The notes beneath the pieces were generated by a model. That model saw nothing but the letters and a program-made list of their open reading frames with translations. It had not been told where the DNA came from and made no database searches. Source: Oscillospiraceae bacterium (GTDB lineage: Bacteria; Bacillota; Clostridia; Oscillospirales; Ruminococcaceae). Taken from it: DNA of 37,425 bases. Below are positions 31,962 through 37,425 of the stretch, one piece after another. Both the position numbers and the translations under genes were made by a program. Location: assembly GCA_018110925.1 (NCBI GenBank), contig JAGAZJ010000027.1, forward strand, positions 1 to 37,425. The letters run 5' to 3'. Position 1 is the stretch's first letter, and every line of letters begins with the position of its first letter.

Positions 31962-33053
31962 ATGATAAACTACATACATGAGCCCACCGACCTCCAGTGC
32001 GGTCAGGCGGTGCTTGCAATGGTGCTCGGAAAGAGCGCCGAAGATATGGCGGATCTTCTGCGTAACGAAAGAGAGACCACGCTGAAAGAGATGAAGGATA
32101 CATTCGCACTGTTCGGCGTGAGCGTATCTTCTCAGAGAAGGGAAGCCACAAGCAAGGCAGACCTGCCCGACCTTTGTATGCTGAGCCTTGAAACGCCCCG
32201 ATGCTGGCACTGGTCGCTGTATGCCGGCGGGGTGTTCTATGACCCCGAGCACGGCGTTATGGATGACTTTCCCGAATGTAAGAGAAAATACTTCTGGCAG
32301 CTAACAAAGCCCCGTCACAGGCTCACAGACACTGCCCTTGAAGATGCCCTCATGCACGATGACAAGCCATCGGAATATCTTTCACTAAACAGGGAGCGAT
32401 ACCCTCAGCTGGCGGCGCTCACCGGCATACCTCAGCCTGCACAGCACCATATGGAGGGGGATGCCTTCACCCACACCCTCATGGTGGCGGATGAAGCCGC
32501 AAAGCGCCGTGATGCAGTGCGTTTCCCGCTGGGGTTCATGCTGGCGGCGGTTTGTCACGATATGGGCAAGGCTGTCACCACCGTGACGGAGAACGGCGCT
32601 GTACACGCCCTTGGGCATGAGACGGAGGGTCTGCCAATAGCGGCGGAGTTTCTGCGGTCGGCAGGGGCTGACGGGCATATATGCAGATATGTGCTGAATA
32701 TGACAGAGCTCCATATGGAGCCTAATATCATGGCAGGAGCGGGGTCAAGGCTCAAAAAGACCAACAGGCTCTTTGACCGTGCAGAGGTGCCCTATGACCT
32801 GATACAGCTTGCTGTCTGCGACGGGCTGGGCAAGATCCCTCCCGTATCCTATGAGGGTTTTCTGCTTGAAAGATATGATATGTTCAGGGAGATAATGTCA
32901 CGCCCCTTTGTCACCGTATCAGACCTGAAAAACGCAGGCATACGGCAAGAGAAGCTCGCCGATGCGGCGGGATATGCCCACAAGCTCCGCCTTGCGGGTA
33001 TAGACAGAGAGAACGCACTCATACAGACATTGTCTCAGAAAGGCTTTAAATAA
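31962..33053 (+). CDS. Fusion of a C39-like cysteine peptidase fold and an HD-domain phosphohydrolase
   Basis: 363 aa. Residues 1-113 resemble a papain-like C39 fold: a Gln-Cys pair (LQCGQAVLAMVLG, C13), then HWSLY (H83) and YDPEHG (D94) at the spacing of a catalytic triad. Residues 125-310 form an HD hydrolase similar to the HD part of tRNA nucleotidyltransferases and related proteins: H171 (FTHTLMVADEA), H199-D200 (CHDMGK), H219 (GHETEG), and D287. Both halves keep the residues needed for activity. I know of no named family with this architecture. The ATG at 31962 has AAAGGA; its stop TAA overlaps the rmuC start (TAATG). Confidence 0.7.
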   Translation: MINYIHEPTDLQCGQAVLAMVLGKSAEDMADLLRNERETTLKEMKDTFALFGVSVSSQRREATSKADLPDLCMLSLETPRCWHWSLYAGGVFYDPEHGVMDDFPECKRKYFWQLTKPRHRLTDTALEDALMHDDKPSEYLSLNRERYPQLAALTGIPQPAQHHMEGDAFTHTLMVADEAAKRRDAVRFPLGFMLAAVCHDMGKAVTTVTENGAVHALGHETEGLPIAAEFLRSAGADGHICRYVLNMTELHMEPNIMAGAGSRLKKTNRLFDRAEVPYDLIQLAVCDGLGKIPPVSYEGFLLERYDMFREIMSRPFVTVSDLKNAGIRQEKLADAAGYAHKLRLAGIDRENALIQTLSQKGFK

Positions 33054-34420
33054 TGGAACTGGTCACGATATTATGTGTGGTGAATATACTCCTCCTTGCC
33101 GCAGTGATCGTTATACTGCTGACAAGGAGCAGGACAGATGGCTTGGACTCCCTGAAAGAATACCTCGACATGGGGCGCAGGGGTCTGTCGGAACAGATAG
33201 GCACGCAGAACAGCGCCGTCAGCGAGAACGTGCGGCAGAATGTGGAGCTCATGGGCAGAAACATCGTGTCGGAACAGAAGAACCTGCGTGACATCACCCT
33301 CACAGCCCTTGACGATATGTCGTCGGAAATGTCCGCCATGAAAAAAGACACCAGAGAGGAAATATCCGAGATACGCACCATAGTCACCGAGAAGATGCAG
33401 TCCGCTCTCAACAGCAGGCTGGACTCACTGACGAGCGGCATCACATCGAGCGTCACCGAGCTCGGCAAGAGCCTCAGAGAGGAGCAGAAGAACCAGCTTG
33501 AACTCATAGGCCGCAGTATGGAGCAGATGAGGCGTGAGAACAGCGAGAGCCTTGAAAAGATAAACGGTACCGTTAGCGAAAAACTCACAGAGTCCCTTGA
33601 CAAGCGCATCTCAGAGTCATTCAGGACGGTGAGCGACCAGCTCATGAGCGTATCAAAGGGTCTGGGCGAGATGCAGAGCGTGGCGGCGAATGTCACCGAC
33701 CTTAAAAAAGTGCTGTCCAACGTCAAGACCAGAGGCAACTTTGGCGAGGTACAGCTCGAAGCCATCCTTGCGGATATACTCACCCCACAGCAGTACATCG
33801 TGCAGGCGGGCGTCACAGGGGACGAGAAGCGTGTGGACTTTGCGGTGAAGCTCCCCGGCGCTGACGGAGAGCCCGTGTATCTGCCCATAGACGCAAAGTT
33901 CCCTGCCGAGACATATGCCGCCCTTACGGACGCTGTGAACTCGGGGGACAGACAGGCGGCGGAGGAGCGAAGAAAAAAGCTCATCGCCACCGTCAGGGAC
34001 GAGGCAAAGAGCATCTCTCAGAAATATATCTCACCCCCTGCCACCACCGATTTTGCGGTGATGTTCCTGCCCTCAGAGGGACTTTACTGCGAGGTGGTGA
34101 ATCTGGGGCTGATAGACGAGCTCCAGCGCACCTACAGGGTGAACATAGCAGGGCCGTCCACAATGGCGGCTATGCTCAGCAGCCTCAGGATGGGCTTCCA
34201 GACCCTGAAAATACAGCAGAAGAGCGCAGAGATACAGCGTGTGCTTGAGGACGCAAAGAAAGAATTCGCCTCATTCGGCACCACGCTGGAGAGCGCCCAG
34301 AAAAAGCTCAAACAGACCGAGGAGGAGCTGACAAAGCTTTTGGGCACACGCACAAACGCCATAAACAGGGCTCTCTCCGGTGTCACCGAGGACAGACTGC
34401 CCCTCCGTGAGGATCAGTAG
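33053..34420 (+). CDS. rmuC: RmuC-family DNA recombination protein
   Basis: 455 aa. A membrane anchor at 4-22 is followed by a coiled coil to about 220 and the RmuC nuclease-like domain at 225-430 (NVKTRGNFGEVQLEAIL, VDFAVKLPG, LPIDAKFPAE, MFLPSEGLYCEVV split in the usual order). RmuC limits DNA inversion between short repeats in E. coli and has a PD-(D/E)XK-like fold. Start overlaps the preceding stop by one base. The 3' end overlaps the convergent deaminase gene by 7 bp. Confidence 0.94.
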   Translation: MELVTILCVVNILLLAAVIVILLTRSRTDGLDSLKEYLDMGRRGLSEQIGTQNSAVSENVRQNVELMGRNIVSEQKNLRDITLTALDDMSSEMSAMKKDTREEISEIRTIVTEKMQSALNSRLDSLTSGITSSVTELGKSLREEQKNQLELIGRSMEQMRRENSESLEKINGTVSEKLTESLDKRISESFRTVSDQLMSVSKGLGEMQSVAANVTDLKKVLSNVKTRGNFGEVQLEAILADILTPQQYIVQAGVTGDEKRVDFAVKLPGADGEPVYLPIDAKFPAETYAALTDAVNSGDRQAAEERRKKLIATVRDEAKSISQKYISPPATTDFAVMFLPSEGLYCEVVNLGLIDELQRTYRVNIAGPSTMAAMLSSLRMGFQTLKIQQKSAEIQRVLEDAKKEFASFGTTLESAQKKLKQTEEELTKLLGTRTNAINRALSGVTEDRLPLREDQ

Positions 34421-34866
34421 CCCGTGTGACTGCCTGCGGAGTATTCCGCAAAGACTTTGAGACATTCCTCACGGTCGGTCATGATGAGCATATCCTTGCT
34501 GCCGGAGGCGGCTATCTCATAGAACCGCCCGTCACGGAAGCCGATGCTGTCGGTGTCCTCCACGGTACAGCCGTAGAACACCCTGCCGATATTCGCCCAC
34601 AGTATCGCACCCAGACACATGGGGCAGGGCTCTGCGGTGGTGTATATATCACAGCCCGACAGGTCAAAGGTGCCGAGATTTTTGCAGGCGTCGTGTATCG
34701 CCATCATCTCGCCGTGACAAGTGGGGTCGTTTCGGTGTATGACCTCATTGTGTCCCCTTCCCACAACGGCGCCGTCCTTTGTTATCACAGCGCCGAAAGG
34801 CCCTCCGTGATGCGCTCTTATGCCGCTCCTTGCTTCATCGGCGGCTATCTGCATGAACTTGTTCAT
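34414..34866 (-). CDS. Cytidine/deoxycytidylate-type deaminase, probably guanine deaminase
   Basis: 150 aa. The zinc motif is HGE (H51, E53, in TCHGEMMAI) plus PCPMC (C81, C84). The second motif and GGPFGAVI at the N-terminus match the guanine deaminase GuaD branch rather than tRNA adenosine deaminase TadA, which normally has HAE and a different tail. Gly in place of the usual Ala in HAE is uncommon. It deaminates guanine to xanthine if the assignment holds. Start at 34866 has AAAGGAG; the palindrome ATGAAC-TTG-TTCAT spans the start codon. It is divergent from the small gene at 34900. Confidence 0.85.
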   Translation of the reverse strand: MNKFMQIAADEARSGIRAHHGGPFGAVITKDGAVVGRGHNEVIHRNDPTCHGEMMAIHDACKNLGTFDLSGCDIYTTAEPCPMCLGAILWANIGRVFYGCTVEDTDSIGFRDGRFYEIAASGSKDMLIMTDREECLKVFAEYSAGSHTGY

Positions 34867-34899
34867 ACGTTTATTCTCCTTTCATAACGAGGTAATGAC

Positions 34900-35124
34900 A
34901 TGGGTATATTCAGAAAAAAACAGCCCGAAAAGAAGAGCTTCGACAGGGACAGACTTCGCCCTGCCATACGCTCATCCATCTGCACGGGCGAACAGGTGGC
35001 GGGCTTCAAGGACATCGCCACGGGAAAATTTGAGGACATCATGCTGATAAACAGCCGTGACGACCTTATAGGCTTTATGGAAACATACGACATCGTCGAG
35101 AGCGAGATCGTAAAGATATACTGA
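34900..35124 (+). CDS. Conserved small protein of unknown function
   Basis: 74 aa, charged, no membrane segment. It starts MGIFRKKQPEKKSFDRDR and ends with an acidic tail; the middle ICTGEQVAGFKDIATGKFEDI looks folded. GAGG lies 8 bases before the ATG. It is followed after 53 bp by the GH9 gene on the same strand. I do not recognise a function. Confidence 0.6.
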   Translation: MGIFRKKQPEKKSFDRDRLRPAIRSSICTGEQVAGFKDIATGKFEDIMLINSRDDLIGFMETYDIVESEIVKIY

Positions 35125-35177
35125 CAACAGACAGCAGACATCGGGCGGTCAGCCCACTATAACATTGAGGTGACAAT

Positions 35178-36818
35178 ATGAACACAAAGTACTTTGACAG
35201 AGACACGACACATCTTAAAACAACGCCCTTCGGCATATTCACCGACCAGGCAGGATATGAGCCGAAAGGCATAAAGAAGGCTGTGATGCCTTTTCCCTGC
35301 GACAGTGCGGATATATGCGACACAGAGGGAAATACGGTATTCACCGCAAAGGCGGAGCATCACGGCTTTGATGCACAGTCGGGGGATGATGTATACACCG
35401 TCAGCTTCACCGGATTTGACAGACCGGGCACATACCGTGTCAGTGCAGGCGGCCGTACCTCCGCTCTCTTTGAGATAAAGGACGGGGTCTATGACAAGGT
35501 GCTTGACGACACACTGAAAGCCTTTTACTATCTCAGGTGCGGTTGCGGCCTTGACAAGCGCTATGCAGGGGCATACGCCCATGCTGAGTGTCACAGGACC
35601 GATGCCCTGCTGTGGGACGACCGCAGTGTCTCTCTCGATGTGACGGGCGGCTGGCATGATGCGGGCGATTACGGGCGCTATGTCACCGCAGGCGCAGTTG
35701 CTGCGGCGCATCTGCTGTATGCGTACAAAATGTATCCCGAAGCCTTTGACAGACAGGATATAAACATACCCAAGGAAAACATGCCCGACATACTCGCCGA
35801 ATGCAGATATGAGCTTTTGTGGCTGATGAAGATGCAGGCGGCGGACGGCAGTGCCTATCACAAGGCGACCACGGCTCTCCATGCACCGTTCATCATGCCC
35901 GAAGACGACAGGGAACAGCTCTATGTGTTCCGCACATCGTCAATGGCGACAGCCGACCTTGCGGCGGTGTGCGCCCTTGCGGCAACAGTGTACAGGGACA
36001 TTGACGGGGACTTTGCAGACAGCCTTATGAGCACCGCAGAAAGAGCCGCAGGCTGGCTCGGTGCCCACCCGGGATTCATAGGCTTTGACAACCCCGAGGG
36101 ATGCAACACGGGCGGATACGGCGAACGTGACGACATATCCAACAGGTTCTGGGCGTATGCCGCCATGTATGCCGCCACGGGAGACAAGGCATTTCACGAA
36201 AGGATGCTCTCGGGCGCAACGGCTGTGTCAGACCTCACCGCCATGGGCTACGGCGAAGTGGGCGGACTGGCTTCGCTGTCGTATATGCTGTGCCCCCATG
36301 AAAAGGACGATGACTTTGCGGAGACGATACGCTCCGCCTTTGCCAAAAAAGCGGCAGAGCTCCGCAGGCTTTCCGAAAAGAGCGGATACGGTGTCGCCAT
36401 GCACGACCGTGAATACTGCTGGGGCAGCAATATGAACGTGATGAAAAACGGCATGATACTCGCCGCCGACGAGTACATGAACGGCACCGACAACTCTGTG
36501 TTCATCGCATCACAGCTCCACTACCTGCTGGGCGTGAACGCACTGGGCATAAGCTATGTCACGGGCACGGGGGAGTTCGCCTGCAACTATCCTCATCTGC
36601 GCCCTGCCTTTGCCGACGGCATAGAGGAATGTATGCCCGGCATGGTCATAGGGGGGCCAAACAGCCGCCCTGCCGACCCCTTTGCCTGTGAGGTCATAGC
36701 ACAGGGCACACCGCCCATGAAGTGCTACGCCGACGACACAGCCAGCTACTCCCTCAATGAGATAACCATATACTGGAACTCCCCTGCCGTTTTCGTACTG
36801 GGATATATATGCAGATAG
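35178..36818 (+). CDS. Glycoside hydrolase family 9 enzyme without signal peptide
   Basis: 546 aa. The N-terminal 100 residues form an Ig-like CelD_N-type domain (FGIFTDQAGYEPKG, then YRVSAGGRTS). The catalytic (alpha/alpha)6 barrel starts at about 108: the conserved GGWHDAGDYGRY has the catalytic base D161 or D164, the late H-motif is GVNALGISYVTGTGE, and the acid E528 is in SLNEITIYWNSP. No signal peptide, dockerin or carbohydrate-binding module is present, so the enzyme is expected to be cytoplasmic and to act on cellodextrins or other imported glucans, perhaps as a cellodextrinase. Ribosome binding site GAGGTGA. It ends with a long stem-loop terminator. Confidence 0.92.
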   Translation: MNTKYFDRDTTHLKTTPFGIFTDQAGYEPKGIKKAVMPFPCDSADICDTEGNTVFTAKAEHHGFDAQSGDDVYTVSFTGFDRPGTYRVSAGGRTSALFEIKDGVYDKVLDDTLKAFYYLRCGCGLDKRYAGAYAHAECHRTDALLWDDRSVSLDVTGGWHDAGDYGRYVTAGAVAAAHLLYAYKMYPEAFDRQDINIPKENMPDILAECRYELLWLMKMQAADGSAYHKATTALHAPFIMPEDDREQLYVFRTSSMATADLAAVCALAATVYRDIDGDFADSLMSTAERAAGWLGAHPGFIGFDNPEGCNTGGYGERDDISNRFWAYAAMYAATGDKAFHERMLSGATAVSDLTAMGYGEVGGLASLSYMLCPHEKDDDFAETIRSAFAKKAAELRRLSEKSGYGVAMHDREYCWGSNMNVMKNGMILAADEYMNGTDNSVFIASQLHYLLGVNALGISYVTGTGEFACNYPHLRPAFADGIEECMPGMVIGGPNSRPADPFACEVIAQGTPPMKCYADDTASYSLNEITIYWNSPAVFVLGYICR

Positions 36819-36822
36819 ACCG

Positions 36823-36885
36823 ACAGCTGCCTGTATGCCGCTCCTTCCTCTATACATCGGTCAGGAGCCGGTATGGCAGCTGTTT
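36823..36885 (+). terminator. Long-stem terminator between GH9 and the convergent gene
   Basis: ACAGCTGCC (36823-36831) pairs with GGCAGCTGT (36875-36883); inside it GCTCCT pairs with AGGAGC. TTT follows on the plus strand. It lies 5 bases after the GH9 stop. Confidence 0.7.
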
Positions 36886-36889
36886 AATG

Positions 36890-37425
36890 TCAGAAATACT
36901 TTACTTCCTTTGTCAGCCTCAGAAGCATCTCCAAGCGCACCTCGTCCCTGTATTCGGGGCGTATCATGTAGTACATATAGTTTTCAAGCACATTGATGTC
37001 GGGCACGCTCCTGCCCTCTATCTTGAAGTTGCGGTAGCCCATATCCGCATACCTGCCGTACACGGCATCGGGTGAGATATGGAGCGGAGAACCGGTGGTC
37101 TGATAAAGGTTCTTGAGCATACATTCACATTCAAAGGGCTCGGGGTCGCACATCCTGTGGTTTTTCACCAGATACTCTGCGCACTTTATCTGACTTCTGC
37201 CTATTGAGCGGTAATGCTCCCCCCTGCGCTTGCAGTGCGGTGTACAGCATGGGTTTATGAGTATCTCCGCCTTTTCCCTGTGAGGGAGCTTTTCGAGCAC
37301 CTCAAAGTCATTGTTGAAATTATAATCAAGCACGACAAGGGAATAGTCCTTTTCAAGCTCCTTTTCAAGCTCGCCCACGTCCTCTATCTGCTTGCAGGTC
37401 GATGATGTGAGTTTCATATCCGGGA
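36890..37425 (-). CDS. Partial protein cut by the right edge (peptidase U32/PrtC-like?)
   Basis: At least 175 residues of a longer protein. The frame is open to the edge; an ATG at 37417 is internal in appearance. Cysteine-rich stretch NPCCTPHCKRRGEHY followed by DPEPFECECML suggests a metal- or Fe-S-binding region. The residue pattern (LVVLDYNFNNDFEVL, EILINPCC) recalls barrel proteins related to peptidase U32, but I am not certain. Function open. It converges with the GH9 gene. Confidence 0.55.
   Translation of the reverse strand, partial: PDMKLTSSTCKQIEDVGELEKELEKDYSLVVLDYNFNNDFEVLEKLPHREKAEILINPCCTPHCKRRGEHYRSIGRSQIKCAEYLVKNHRMCDPEPFECECMLKNLYQTTGSPLHISPDAVYGRYADMGYRNFKIEGRSVPDINVLENYMYYMIRPEYRDEVRLEMLLRLTKEVKYF

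Noticed and set aside
34852-34866. Palindrome over the deaminase start codon as an operator
   Set aside because: It is short and partly fixed by the coding sequence; no regulator is suggested by the context.

Overview
The window looks like a chromosomal segment of a Gram-positive anaerobe of the Ruminococcus type (Clostridia, Oscillospirales). Reasons: an intracellular-type GH9 glycosidase, a YfhO family protein, a DUF3021/LytTR pair, a CIRCE-controlled clpB, an FMN riboswitch before an ECF riboflavin S-component, moderate GC content, and sigma-A promoters of the form TTGACA-17-TATAAT, often with TGTGG just before the -10. The assignment is inference; there is no rRNA gene inside the window to settle it.

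Layout. Positions 1-152 hold the promoter and leader of an rRNA operon that leaves the window to the left. Next, on the minus strand, come ribU (behind an FMN riboswitch) with a ComEA-like protein, efp with a CD1247-type zinc-ribbon protein, and smc. From about 6.58 to 7.97 kb there is no protein gene. A small promoter-to-terminator RNA unit lies on the minus strand (6585-6664). A very large, highly structured RNA of about 1.18 kb lies on the plus strand (6794-7972), with its own promoter, terminator and internally repeated RNA modules. I do not recognise this RNA, and it is the main discovery candidate.

From 8.0 to 20 kb, all on the minus strand, lie a c-di-GMP phosphodiesterase (degenerate GGDEF, intact EAL), a YhfC intramembrane peptidase with a two-part ThrE-type exporter, a YfhO-SDR operon, and a LolD/FtsX-type ABC transporter with a long coiled-coil arm. 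The trans-translation pair smpB and ssrA (tmRNA) follows at 20.2-21.4 kb, with a frameshifted small gene between them. CIRCE-clpB then runs on the plus strand.

From 24.5 to 29.2 kb lie a LytTR-DUF3021-flavodoxin/membrane fusion operon with a paired LytTR-type direct repeat upstream of its promoter, a 60-aa DUF1232-like protein, a lipoprotein, tRNA-Arg(CCT) and an iron-type alcohol dehydrogenase. The 29.3-30.5 kb stretch looks foreign or accessory: a structured leader, a phage replisome-organiser-like gene whose 3' part is a 9-bp repeat array, then 430 bp of hairpins and direct repeats. A plus-strand operon (GNAT, metallophosphoesterase, C39-like/HD fusion, RmuC) follows. The window ends with a guanine-deaminase-like enzyme, a small conserved protein, the GH9 enzyme and the 3' part of a truncated minus-strand gene.
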